Shown piece by piece: positions 1 through 10,761 of a stretch of 64,000 nucleotides of DNA. The stretch's first letter is position 1; each line of letters opens with the position of its first letter. The notes under the pieces are model-generated. The model saw only the letters and a list, made by a program, of their open reading frames with translations, ran no database searches and was not told where the DNA came from. The stretch spans positions 248,001 to 312,000 of the forward strand of contig JASANG010000539.1 in the NCBI GenBank assembly GCA_030248215.1. The letters run 5' to 3'. Source of the DNA: Enoplolaimus lenunculus (Eukaryota; Nematoda; Enoplea; Enoplida; Thoracostomopsidae). Both the position numbers and the translations under genes were made by a program.

Positions 1-658
1 GCAACGAGCTCGAAATCGACGAGCATGCGAACTGCTTGGATTTATTCATGATGGAATACCGTTGTACGGATATTGTACAGTAATCACAAAATCTGGTCGA
101 CGAGTTACCATGAATAGTTGTTACAGGTAAATCAAATTTGAAGCTAAAGTATTTACGAGGATGCGCCATGATTACTGTTTGTATTCTACGCGCCCGGTTT
201 AAGGACATGGCGCCGGTACTACAGTACACCATTTTACAGTACACCATTTTGGTTTCAAAATGAACAAAAACATAAAGTTGAATTGAATGCAAAGAATCTG
301 CGACAATTCGAACGCTCAGACGATCTGTTACCCGATGACTACTTTAAGCCAATAAGCTTAATGCGTATGTATAGTTGTAAGCTTAATCCTAAGCCTAAAT
401 TATAAGCTAAAGCTAATTATGGGTGTCAAATTGTCCAGTAGACTAGTAAGCGACATCTCGGATTGCGATATATATTGGCGGTCGACAAAATCTGTTGCAA
501 TGAGCTGTTCCGATGCCGAATTAAGATTTTATTACAAAACATACTACGTGTACTTAATAAATATATATGCGTCATGTATCAGGTCCACAGCAAACTTTCA
601 TCTTACTATGGAATTTCTAAAAATACACATTTCGTATTCGCAATTATTTGAGAAAGTC
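1..658. other. No supported gene
   Basis: I see no convincing gene here. Open frames from about 419 run into the repeat that begins at 659 and do not resemble a protein family. A short repeated phrase about a 'ttacagtacaccatttt' motif occurs twice near 225-255. Confidence 0.5.
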
Positions 659-1771
659 ATTGAGCGAAGCGCTCGGAGTTTCGCGAAGCGTTTTATAAGT
701 TTTGTACTTGGGTGTCGAAAGGTGGATGTCCGTCTGTCTGTCTGTCCGTCTGTCCGTCTGTTCGTCCGAAAAGAATCTCAGGAACGACTGAACCGATTTT
801 ATAAACTTTTTTTTTGTTTGAAAGCCAATTATCCTGGGGTGTTAACCTCGCATTGGGGTTTTAAAATTTTAAGCCGTTTATTAGCTACAGGCTAATTTGT
901 ATAATTAATTAAGCCTAAATTAGGACTTTCCACAATATTTCACTAATTATTACAGTTGGACGCAATCTAATTTTAGCATTAAAGGGTTTTTGGGTGCGAG
1001 AAATTTGCGTAGACGGTTTACAAACCGCCAAAACCGTTAATTGAGCAGTTCGCTAATAGATAATTTGCATATTAGCATAGTTTATAAGCCTAAATTAGGA
1101 CTTTTTACAATATTTCGCTAATTATTAAGGTTAAAAGCAATATAATTTCAGCACTAAAGGGTTTTTAGGTGCGAGGAATTTGAATAAATTGCATACAAAC
1201 ATCCAAAACCGATAATTGAATAGTTAACTAATAGCTAATTTGCATATTAGCTTAATTGACAACACAAAACTAGGACTTCTTAAATTATTTCAATATTTAT
1301 TAAGGTTTACTGAAGGTCTTTGGGTGCGAGGAATCTGAATAAATTGTTTACAAACGTCTGAAACCGATAATTGAGTAGTTAGCTAATAGATAATTTGCAT
1401 ATAAGCATAAAATTGATAAGCCTAAATTAGGCGTTTTTACAATGTTTTTTTAATTATTAGGGTTACAAGCAATATAATTTCAACAGTAGTGGGTTTTCGG
1501 GTGCGAGGAATGTAAATAAATTGTCGACAAACCTTTAAAAGCGATTATCGAATAGTTAGCTAATAGCTAATTTGCATATTTGCTTAATTGACGATACAAA
1601 ATTAGGACTTTTTAAATTTTTCCAATAATTATTAGGGTGGTTGAAAGATTTTTGGGTGCGAGGAATCTGAGGAAATTGCTTAAAACCTTCAAAACCGGTA
1701 TATGAATAGTTAGCTAATAACTGATTTGCATTTTACCTTAATTGCTTACGTGTGTTCGAGCTTCGCTCAAT
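659..1771. mobile_element. Non-autonomous element with internal ~170-bp tandem repeats
   Basis: The two ends carry a short inverted repeat, ATTGAGCGAAGC on the left and its complement on the right. After a CTGTCCGTC-type microsatellite at about 727-765, the body holds about five diverged tandem units of roughly 160-175 bp starting near 910, 1084, 1259, 1418 and 1588. Each unit has a GCCTAAATTAGGACTT-like start and a GGGTGCGAGGAAT-like core. A shorter relative with about two units lies in a UPF1 intron at about 51760-52287 and shares both flanking modules. No transposase is visible. The class is not known to me; the tandem core recalls non-autonomous DNA elements or Helitron-like satellites. 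Confidence 0.6.
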
Positions 1772-2436
1772 AAATGTAGTCCCACTACGACTGGTGAGAT
1801 GTTGTTGAAGTTGAACTAAAAGCGGTAGAAACTTTTTTGTGAGAAACTTTTTTGCACACATTATTTCGCCTCTAGTGCTATCGTCGGATTGCCGTCAGTG
1901 TTTTATTTGCCGTGTCCACAGAATCAAATTTGCATGGATGATCTGCTTTTTTTAAAAGAATACATATAAGTACCGTAATTCACATTTAAAATTTGTCAGT
2001 GGCGTATTTTTTACAAAAAAAAGTTTGCCCGGTGGACATCTTCTTCTATTAAAACGGATGTTTTTCACTGTATGTAGTTTTTTCTATATTCGAGCCCAAC
2101 AAAATTACCTACCGTTTAAAATTCAACTCATCGTTACTCAGGAGCATATCGTATAATGTAAAAACTGTACAAAATGAGTTGTGCGGAACAACAAATAGTT
2201 AACATTAATATCGATCCATGATTAAGTCCAAAATATATACATGCCTATGGTAATAATTTTGCTTGAAGGGTGACAAATTCATATTTAATAGGTGAGACAA
2301 TTTTTCGTAACAATATCGATATGAAAAAGATGCCCTGAAGGGCACATGTTCTTATCAAACGGTGCTATGGGCCATATTTTTATGGCGGCAATTTTTTATC
2401 ACATTGGCCTGTCAAGTATTGTGAAAATTTTTTTAG
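1772..2436. other. No supported gene
   Basis: AT-rich sequence with frequent stops in all frames. It may be an intron of the gene whose last exon starts at 2437. I see no upstream exon. Confidence 0.4.
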
Positions 2437-2767
2437 GCAAATTGCTAACACACCCGGATGCTCTGCGGACAATTGGGCGTACATTACTGACGATAAAGTG
2501 TGTAACTTAGACAAAGCGAACGGTTACTATTTTAATGAAGACGCTAAATCGCTTGATGGAACAATTACGTTCAGTCGCGGCCAGTATGGCTACTTTTTCT
2601 CACACCAGTTTCCCTATACACAACCGTATTACGTTGGCGATGCGCAGTCGTTTGCAGGTCCCAATTCGCAGCCAGGTGATTTTTGCGGAATCGCCCCGGA
2701 AGGATCAGGACTGCTGTATTCAGCTCCATTTTTAATACAAAATTGCGGATATCAAACCGAAAATTAA
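2437..2767 (+). CDS. Terminal exon of an unknown, possibly secreted lectin-like protein
   Basis: A pyrimidine-rich tract ending in ttttttttag precedes 2437. The open frame continues from there, through the in-frame GTG at 2498, to a TAA at 2765-2767, about 109 residues. It contains four cysteines, a tryptophan and many aromatic and glycine residues. The last part has the order PN...DFC...NCGYQ, which loosely resembles the second half of a C-type lectin fold; I infer this and it is weak. A polyadenylation signal lies 61 bases after the stop, which supports a real 3' end. No upstream exon or signal peptide was found. Product otherwise unknown. Confidence 0.4.
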
Positions 2768-2827
2768 TGCTTTTCGCTTTATTGCTTTGTATATTCAAAT
2801 ATCGTTTCCTTGTTGCACAATATTGTA

Positions 2828-2833
2828 AATAAA
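2828..2833 (+). promoter_or_regulatory. Polyadenylation signal AATAAA
   Basis: A canonical AATAAA hexamer lies 61 bases downstream of the stop codon at 2767, in a suitable position to end that transcript. Confidence 0.45.
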
Positions 2834-3296
2834 CTGAGAACTTATTGTTTCTTAGCTCAAACGTGTATTAAACTTTTGAATAACATCCTTCCCTTTTGGG
2901 CTGTCTAAACAGTCCACCGCATATCGATTCCACCTATAAACCCTATATGTGAAAGTATTTTAATGCATCATGATGTTATTGGCAACGGCGAGCTGTGAAA
3001 ATTAAATGAGAATCATATGAACACGATAGTGTTCATATATATGATTCGCGCATCTCAAGCGCGTATTTTCAGTTTAGTTCGCATGTTGGTGCTCAAGTAA
3101 TATCAGACCTGTATCGTTTAAATTTTGTACACTGGTATCCTGGTACGTAAGGAATATTTGTGCCAAAGGATTTTGCAAACCAGTGTGGTCTTCAATAGTT
3201 ACGGTCAAAAAACTCCTTACAGAAAGTGCACGAAATTTTTCATTTTGGTTCAACACTTTTTACACGTTAGCTATGTAATTTTACGATTATAACTTT
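2834..3296. other. No supported gene
   Basis: Intergenic sequence. It contains an 'atcatatga...tcatatatatgat' inverted motif around 3011-3045, but no gene or known repeat that I recognise. Confidence 0.4.
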
Positions 3297-6200
3297 CACC
3301 ACTTTATAGAGCTTACGGTTGGTTTCACCCCAACAGTCGGTTTCACCCCAACGGTTGGTTTCACCCCAACGGTTGGTTTCACCCCAACGGTTAGTTTTAC
3401 CCCAACGGTTGGTTTTGCCCCAACGGTTGGTTTTGCCCCAACGGTTGGTTTCACCCCAACGGTTGGTTTCACCCCAACAGTCGGTTTCTCCCCAACGATT
3501 GGTTTCACGCCAACGGTTGGTTTCAGCTCAACGGTTGGTTTCACCCCAACAGTCGGTTTCACCACAACGGTTGGTTTCACCCCAACGGTTGGTTTCACCC
3601 CAACGGTTAGTTTTACCCCAACGGTTGGTTTTGCCCCAACGGTTGGTTTTGCCCCAACGGTTGGTTTCACCCCAACGGTTGGTTTTACCCCAACAGTCGG
3701 TTTCTCCCCAACGATTGGTTTCACCCCAACGGTTGGTTTCAGCTCAACGGTTGGTTTCACCCCAACGGTTGGTTTCAGCTCAACGGTTGGTTTCACCCCA
3801 ACGGTTGGCTTCACCAAACGGATGGTTTCACCCTAACGGATGGTTTTACCACAACAGTGGGTTCCACCCCAACAGTTGGTTTTCCCACCACTTTATAGAG
3901 CTACGGTTGGTTTCACCCCAACGGTTGGTTTCACCCCAACGGTCGGTTTCTCCCCAACGATTGGTTTCACGCCAACGGTTGGTTTTGGCCCAACGGTTGG
4001 TTTCGCCCCAACGGTTGGTTTCACCCCAACAGTAGGTTTCTCCCCAACGGTTTGTTTCACCCCAACGGTTGGTTTTACCCCAACGGTTGGTTTTGCCCAA
4101 ACGGTTGGTTTTACCCCAACGGTTGGTTTTTCCACAACGGTTGGGTTAGCCCCAACAGTCGGTTTCTCCAACGATTGGTTTCACGCCAACGGTTGGTTTC
4201 ACCCCAACGGTTGGTTTCACCCCAACGGTTGGTTTCAGCTCAACGGTTGGTTTCACCCCAACGGTTGGCTTCACCAAACGGATGGTTTCACCCTAACGGA
4301 TGGTTTCACCACAACAGTGGGTTCCACCCCAACAGTTGGTTTTACCCCAACGGTTGGTTTCACCCCAACGGTTGGTTTCACCCCAACGGTTGGTCTCACC
4401 CCAACAGTCGGTTTCACCCCAACGGTTGGTCTCACCCCAACAGTCGGCTTCACCCCAACGGTTGGTTTTGCCCCAACGGTTAGTTTTGCCCAACGGTTGG
4501 TTTGGCCCCAACGGTTTTGCCCCAACGTTTGGTTTTGCCCCACCACTTTATAGAGCTTACGGTTGGTTTCACCCAACGGTTGGTTCCACCCCAACGGTTG
4601 GTTTCACCCCAACAGTCGGTTTCACCCCAACCGTTAGTTTTGCCCCAACGGTTGGTTTTGCCCTAACGGTTTATTTTGCCCCAACGGTTGGTTTCACCGC
4701 AACGGTTGGTTTCACCCCAACAGTCGGTTTCTCCCCAACGGTTGGTTTCACCCCAACGGTTGGTTTCACCCCAACGGTTGGTTTTGCCCCAACGGTTGGT
4801 TTTGAAACGCTCCAACGGTTGGTTTCACCCCAACGGTTGGTTTTGCCCCAACGGTTGGTTTCAGCTCAACGGTTGGTTTCACCCCAACGGTTGGCTTCGC
4901 CAAACGGATGGTTTCACTCCAACGGATGGTTTCACCACAACAGTGGGTTCCACCCCAACGGTTGGTTTTACCCCAACGGTTGGTTGCACTCCAACGGTTG
5001 GTCTCACCCCAACAGTCGGTTTCACCCTAACGGTTGGTCTCACCCCAACAGTCGGTTTCACTCCAACGGTTGGTTTTGCCCCAACGGTTGGTTTGGCCCC
5101 AACGGTTGGTTTCACCGCAACGGTTGGTTTCACCCCAACAGTCGGTTTCTCCCCAACGGTTGGTTTCACCTCCGGTTGGTTTTGCCCCCCCTTTTGCTCG
5201 TTGGTTTCCCCCGCGGTTTCACCCCAACGGTTGGTTTCACCCCAACGGTTGGTTTCACCCCAACAGTCGGTTTCACCCCAACGGTTAGTTTTGCCCCAAT
5301 GGTTGGTTTTGCCCTACCGGTTGATCTTGCCCCAACGGTTGGTTTCACCCCAACGGTTGGTTTCACCCCAACAGTCGGTTTCTCCCCAACGGTTGGTTTC
5401 ACCCCAACGGTTGGTTTCACCCCAACGGTTGGTTTTGCCCCAACGGTTGGTTTTGCCCCAACGGTTGGTTTTGCCCCAACGGTTGGTTTTGCCCCAACGG
5501 TTGGTTTCACCCCAACGGTTGGTTTATCCCCAACGGTTGGTTTCAGCTCAACGGTTGGTTTCACCCCAACGGTTGGCTTCACCAAACGGATGGTTTCACT
5601 CCAACTGATGGTTTCACCACAACAGTGGGTTCCACCCCAACGGTTGGTTTTACCCCAATGGTTGGTTTCACTCCAACGGTTGGTCTCACCCCAACAGTCG
5701 GTTTCACCCTAACGGTTGGTCTCACCCCAACAGTCGGTTTCACCCCAACGGTTGGTTTGGCCCCAACGGTTGGTTTCACCCCAACGGTTGGTTTCACCCC
5801 AACGGTTGGTTTCACCCCAACAGTCGGTTTCTCCCCAACGGTTGGTTTCACCTCCGGTTGGTTTTGCCCCACCACTTTATAGAGCTTACGGTTGGTTTCA
5901 CCCCAACGGTTGGTTTCACCCCAACAGTCGGTTTCACCCCAACGGTTGGTTTCACCCCAACGGTTGGTTTCACCCCAACGGTTGGTTTCACCCCAACGGT
6001 TAGTTTTGCCCCAACGGTTGGTTTTGCCCCAACGGTTGGTTTTGCCCCAACGGTTGGTTTCACAGCAACGGTTGGTTTCACCCCAACAGTCGGTTTCTCC
6101 CCAACGGTTGGTTTCACCCCAACGGTTGGTTTCACCCCAACGGTCGGTTTCATCCCAACGGTTGGTTTCACCCCAACGGTTGGTTTCACCCCAACGGTTG

Positions 6201-6433
6201 GTTCCACCCCAACGGTTGGTTTCACCCCAACGGTTGGTTTTGCCCCAACGGTTCGTTTCACCCCAGGGGTTCGTTTCACCCCAGCGGTTAATTTTACCCC
6301 AGCGGTTAATTTTGCCCCAGAGGTTGGTTTCACCCTAACGGCTGGTTTCACCTCAACGGTCGGTTTCAGCCCAAGGGTTGGTTTCACACAAACGGTTAGC
6401 TTCACCGCAACGGACGATGTCACCCCCATGGAT
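3297..6433. repeat. 18-bp minisatellite array, ~3.1 kb, with higher-order units
   Basis: About 170 copies of an 18-bp unit, GGTTGGTTTCACCCCAAC and close variants (TTTTGCCCC, ACAGTCGG, TTTCAGCTC). A junction phrase, ACTTTATAGAGCTTACGG, recurs near 3304, 3894, 4548 and 5875, with a degenerate version near 5200. A second marker, CACCAAACGGATGG (or CGCCAAACGG), recurs near 3810, 4270, 4900 and 5580. These imply higher-order repeats of about 590-680 bp. Because 18 is divisible by three, five of the six frames are stop-free in the basic unit: plus-strand VGFTPT, LVSPQR and GWFHPN, and minus-strand VGVKPT and WGETNR. The long open frames here are therefore expected from the repeat. Copies become degenerate after about 6250. 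Confidence 0.95.
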
Positions 6434-6462
6434 TAATGCAGCAGCTTGGTAAAGCGGTTGAA

Positions 6463-7227
6463 ACTAGAAAAAAATGCTCAGCACTTGAGCAAAAAGGGAT
6501 ATGTTTCATATTCCTATTAAAAGTATGGTAAACTAGATCAGCACATTCGCTTGATGTAACCTGGAAAGGTATTAAGAAACAATAGCGGCCAAAATCATGT
6601 TAATTATTAATTTTTCTGAAACATATTGCGGACAGCAAAATTTCTTTAATATTTTTTGTAAGAAACAGATGCTTTTCTTGAATGCAAAGCGAAATTATTT
6701 CTGAAATGTAGACAGATTTTGCTTGGAATCCATGAATGTATATTGAAGTTCTCTACAAAACGTATTAAGTTTACCTATGGCTTTGTATTACCATAGTTAA
6801 TTGAATTTCATAAGAGCATTGTGTGGCAACATAATGGCTGTTACAGTAATGCGCATTTCCCACCCGAGTTATTTATCTGTTTCACTGCATAGTCACGACT
6901 ATTGAAGCTCACAAATCGCACCGTATTCTGGCAACATCGATTAACTTGCAAAATCAAAGAACGGTATACCTCAGCCATGTCTCTGCGACCCTAAGGAATT
7001 TCTGAAAATTGCTAACAAATCCTGTCAAAAACTTCAATGTTAGAAATAGATTTGCTGTCCGCAAGATGTTTCAGAAAAATTAATAATTAACATGATTTTG
7101 GCCGCTATTGTTTCTTAATACCTTTCCAGGTTACATCAAGCGAATGTGCTGATCTAGTTTACCATACTTTTAATAGGAATATGAAACATATCCCTTTTTG
7201 CTCAAGTGCTGAGCATTTTTTTCTAGT
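6463..7227. mobile_element. Long-TIR MITE / foldback element
   Basis: The sequence from 6463 to about 6650 is the near-exact reverse complement of about 7043-7227. The ends are ACTAGAAAAAAATGCTCAGC and its complement. The TIRs are about 185 bp and the central spacer about 390 bp, with no coding capacity. I could not define a target duplication, so the superfamily is open. Confidence 0.85.
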
Positions 7228-7307
7228 ATAATTTAAACACCGACAAATCTTAAAATACAAAACATCGCAGACACGAAACAATGCTTAACCGGCATTTCAA
7301 CACAGTA

Positions 7308-7636
7308 CTGTAGTGACCCGAAAACAGGGGGACTGATACTTATTTGGCCTCTCCATAAAGTTCCCCCTTTGTTATTCGGTTACGGGATGTTATTTATTTT
7401 TAACCCCTCCGCCACCCATTCGTTACTGATCTTGAGCGATGCAAGGTTATACTTAGGAATGTACTTTCAAACTTAAGTACGCTTTAAAGTTTGGAACACA
7501 ACTTTATTTGGTCCTGGGGTCATTATTCGCTACAATTAGAGATGCTTGACATTTATGGATTCCAATTAGGGTTTAGAGACTCTATCAGCTTGATCCCCTC
7601 TTATTACAGCCCCCTCTTTTATTCGGCTCACTACAA
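7308..7636. mobile_element. Tc1/mariner-like MITE (CTGTAGTGACCCGAA family), copy 1
   Basis: The left end reads CTGTAGTGACCCGAA and the right end is its approximate complement (CGGCTCACTACAA). TA dinucleotides flank both ends, as Tc1/mariner target duplications do. The inside shares phrases with copies at 10452-10761 and 61486-61886: 'ttatttggcctctcca', 'ctttaaagtt', 'tttagggactct'. No transposase is present. Confidence 0.75.
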
Positions 7637-7663
7637 TACTTTCCACGGTTTCAAGCTTACACT

Positions 7664-7871
7664 GCAACAAATGGTGAGTCAAATTGACTTTCTTCGAAAT
7701 AGGCTTTTCCGGACTACACAAACTGAGTCAAAATTCGACTCCGCCAGAGTCAAATTCTACTCAATGAGTCGCTCAGTGAGTCAAATTTGACTCTGACGGA
7801 ATGGAATTTGACTCAGCTGTGTAGTCCGAAAAAGCCTATTTCAGGGAGAGTCAGTTTGACTCATTTTGCAA
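7664..7871. mobile_element. Short foldback (hairpin) element
   Basis: The first ~100 bases pair with the last ~100 bases as an imperfect inverted repeat. The arms contain GAATAGGCTTTTCCGGACTACACA-type sequence and repeated GAGTCAAA / TTTGACTC motifs, and the loop is very short near 7768-7772. It has no coding capacity. Confidence 0.75.
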
Positions 7872-7984
7872 TGTATTAGAGCTTATTCAGACGCGTTGCC
7901 TAATTTTAAAATACAATAAAATATTTATAGACAGTTGTACCTTGCAAACTGGGCTAACAGCAGGTGACATGTGTAGCATTTTAT

Positions 7985-8160
7985 TGACGCCAGGCCCGTA
8001 GCCAGCTTACCTTGCTGGGGGGCTAAAAAATTTTCAGGTGGGAATTTAAGGGCTTGTAATGACTTGCAATCAATGTTGAAAATTTTCCAGGGGGTAGGGC
8101 AAAATTTTTCCAGGGGAGGGGGCTGAGCATCCCTGCTCCCCTAGGTTACGGTCCCGGTAG
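7985..8160. mobile_element. Degenerate repeat with CCCGTAGCCAG end
   Basis: It begins with AGGCCCGTAGCCAGCTT and continues with G-rich and C-rich runs around 'ttttccaggggg'. This end type recalls widespread short interspersed transposon fragments in invertebrates. The opposite end is not clear and this copy looks truncated. Confidence 0.4.
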
Positions 8161-8194
8161 ACGCGCTTATGAGTCATCCATTGTGATGGGCATC

Positions 8195-8335
8195 GGATAT
8201 TTTTTGATATCCGGATTACAGATGGGCGCCGGATATCCGAATATCCGGATATCCGGATATGAAAAATATCCGGATATGTATCCGAAATGAAACGTGTATC
8301 CGGATATCCGGATATCCGCGGATATCCGAAATGCT
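8195..8335. repeat. GGATATCC palindromic repeat cluster
   Basis: Runs of ATATCCGGATATCCGG flank a short spacer at about 8258-8300 that lacks the motif on one side, so the whole block is palindromic at several scales. Related CCGGATAT motifs mark the ends of hAT-like repeats elsewhere in the window (28702, 39924, 42067, 42932). Confidence 0.6.
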
Positions 8336-8447
8336 TTTGTCTAAATTTTTTTTGGAATAATTTGCATGGTTTCATCACCGAAGTAGCTGGAGCTGATGAA
8401 AAAATTCGATATCCAAACCTCAGTCAGAATATTAAACCACATTCTTG

Positions 8448-8562
8448 CACGCTTTAAAGTTTTGAACTAACGTTTATTTGGTTCTGGAGTCATTGTATGC
8501 GCTACAATTGGTTTAGGGACTCTAAGTATGCGCTTACGGACTCTGATTAGGGATACAGACTC
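8448..8562. mobile_element. Partial Tc1/mariner-like MITE (CTGTAGTGACCC family)
   Basis: This stretch matches the interior of the family seen at 7308, 10452 and 61486: 'cacgctttaaagtt', 'tttatttggttctggagtcatt', 'ggactctgattagggatac'. Both termini are missing. Confidence 0.55.
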
Positions 8563-8636
8563 GTATGCTCATATCGGCCCATATACTGTAGAGGTTACTC
8601 CCAAAATCCGCGAATATTACCCGGGAAATGCGATTT

Positions 8637-8960
8637 TGGGAAATTCGGACATTACACGGGAAATTGGGATTTTGGACGCAGCGTTTTTTGCTCGGGATTT
8701 TGGGAAATTGGGATTTCGGGCGTAGCGTTTTTCGCTCGGGATTTTGGGAAATTGGGATTTTGGGAGGAGCGTTTTTCGGTCGGGATTTTGGGAAATTGGG
8801 ATTTCGGGCGTAGCGTTTTTCGCTCGGGATTTTGGGAAATTGGGATTTTGGGCGGAGTGTTTTTCGGTCGGGATTTTGGGAAACTTGGGATTTTGGGTGG
8901 AGCATTTTTCGGTCGGGATTTTGGGAAATTTGAGATTTTTGGCGCAGCGTTGTTCGCTCA
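8637..8960. repeat. 44-bp minisatellite, ~6-7 units
   Basis: Tandem units of 44-45 bp with the core CGGGATTTTGGGAAATTGGG followed by GCGTTTTTCG(C/G)T. Open frames on both strands here are products of the repeat, not genes. Units vary by substitutions that alternate between neighbours (CGGGCGTAG versus TGGGAGGAG), suggesting a two-unit period. Confidence 0.85.
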
Positions 8961-9885
8961 TCAGCAAGATATGGGTACAGGTTTTCTCATCAACAGAAAA
9001 TGACAAAATTTCACGTGCAAACATATTTTTAGTAAGCGCCTACTACTAAAATAAGCATATGGGGTATGTGATGTCGTACGCTTTAATCTAACCCAGAGTA
9101 CATCTTAGTGAGAGAGAAAACAGTTGCCTAGATGTACTATGGATAACATGTTTCTGCCCTTGAAATTGAAAATTTTGGAATAAATGACTGAACACGGAAT
9201 TAAAAACCACTGTTGGTTCACTATCACATTTATTGTAAGCATGCGAGTACACAAGAGCTGAACTTTGATGCAGAAATATGCCACAATAAATACGTATCAC
9301 ATTGCACACCTTTGAACTACGATCGAAAATTCCGCAATGACGTTGTCACTGGTATTTCAGTGCATTGAATGCAATGTTCCGCAAAATGCTTGCCAAAATA
9401 GGGTGTTTGCATCATTTAAAGTAGATTAGAAGCATCAAAGGTGATGCACAGGATTTTTTATATAGGAAATATAATATATTTGTTACGAAAATGCGTTGTC
9501 GAGCAGCACTGTGTGCCATTTTAACGTTTTCAATGTTGTCCAAAATCCAGCTAAGCAGAAAAATCGCGAAAAATATGCATTTTAACATTGTGTCTTGTGT
9601 TTACCATAGCAGCAGTTCTTGTAAATGTTTCGCAGGAACATGGTCCCAGATCCTCCTGATGTCAGTCTAAATGGACAGTATAAAAAGTCAATGTAAAATG
9701 GTCCATATTGCACAATTCTGAAAAGTATGCTTATTTCACTTGATAATGACATACAAGCAACCCAAATATTACGGTGCCATTCAAATCGTGTGGCTTGGGT
9801 AGGTCTGGCTTAACTTTTTACAGGACATTAGGATTTCAGGACCGGTTATACTTTCGAAGGAGAAAGAAGCACATTGAAATATACT
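8961..9885. other. No supported gene
   Basis: No gene, RNA or repeat I can support in this intergenic stretch. Confidence 0.4.
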
Positions 9886-10154
9886 TAACCCTTTCTCACA
9901 TGAATATTTTCTATTTCCTCTGAGACCTACTTTTATGCTTAGATTCGAACTCCAGTGACTGGAGTGGGAGGCGTGTACCATGACCACTCAGCTATAGGAG
10001 CATGACGCTCGCGCCCGAGGGGGCTCTCACGTCTTGTGGTGATTTAATACTATGTATACGTGTTGCAATTGTTAAACACGGAGCGATATACATTATTTAA
10101 CGTATATACACTGCGCTGAGTTGCCTATAGGCAGCTCAATGTGAGAAGGGGTTA
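9886..10154 (-). mobile_element. tRNA-like repeat with terminal inverted repeats, copy 1
   Basis: A 269-bp unit, nearly identical (about 10 differences by eye) to 37216-37484. The ends are TAACCCTTTCTCACAT and its approximate complement ATGTGAGAAGGGGTTA. On the minus strand, from 10001 downward, it reads like a tRNA head: GCTCCTATAGCTGAGTGG fits box A and GGAGTTCGAATC fits box B of an RNA polymerase III promoter. This can be a tRNA-derived SINE or a MITE that acquired a tRNA-like segment. It is not a functional tRNA gene, because the 3' acceptor strand does not pair well. Confidence 0.75.
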
Positions 10155-10451
10155 TAGATAGTAAACTGAAAATTTTTCGCTTAAGCTAAATCGTACAAAC
10201 ATCAGCCCATGTTACTTTTAGTGGTGCTCGCTTTTAAGCGGTGCATACAGTAAATTCTAACGTGGGCGGGCTGGTAAATGTTAATATGAAACGCTGTTTT
10301 TCTTCAACAAATTTTGTGGTTGAACAATTGAAAGGTAGAAAACTTATATATCATTTTTTACAAAAAATCATTCTAAGGGTGAAATATTGTATGGTAGGAA
10401 CCTTAATACTGATAGCCCGCTTTCTCGTTAGTTTGCTACAGAGTAGGCTGA

Positions 10452-10761
10452 CTGTAGTGACCCGAATAAAAGGGAGAAAGACTGATATTTATTTGGCCTC
10501 TCCAGAGAGCACCCTTCCTTATGTAGTTTTCTATCAAAAGTTTGAGTGATAATGCAATGTTATATTTAGGACTGTACTTTTAAAACCTATTGTGAGCTTT
10601 AAAGTTTCGAACTCAGCTTTATTTGGTTCTGGAGTCTTTATGCACAACAAGTAGAAATAATTGACATTTATGAACTCTAATTTTAGGGTTCAGGGACTCC
10701 TATTGTGTGGAACTCAAAACGGGGACAGCCATATCACCCCCTTTTATTCGGGTCAGTGCAG
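10452..10761. mobile_element. Tc1/mariner-like MITE (CTGTAGTGACCCGAATA family), copy 2
   Basis: The left end is CTGTAGTGACCCGAATAAAA and the right end TTTTATTCGGGTCAGTGCAG, clear inverted repeats. The right flank begins with TA; the left flank has lost it. The interior matches copies 1 and 3. Confidence 0.8.

Noticed and set aside
419-895. Protein-coding frame containing VRLSVCPSVRLFV
   Set aside because: It is a CTGTCCGTC microsatellite at the edge of a repeat, also found in a UPF1 intron.
3319-6436. Long open frames on both strands as a repetitive protein gene
   Set aside because: The open frames follow automatically from an 18-bp unit without stops in five frames; there is no start context, signal peptide or splice structure.
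8637-8960. CRISPR-like array
   Set aside because: Units are contiguous, without unique spacers, in animal nuclear DNA.
8534-9049. Overlapping open frames on both strands
   Set aside because: They are produced by the 44-bp minisatellite.
9930-10001. Functional tRNA gene on the minus strand
   Set aside because: Boxes A and B are present, but the acceptor stem does not close, and the segment is part of a repeat with terminal inverted repeats.
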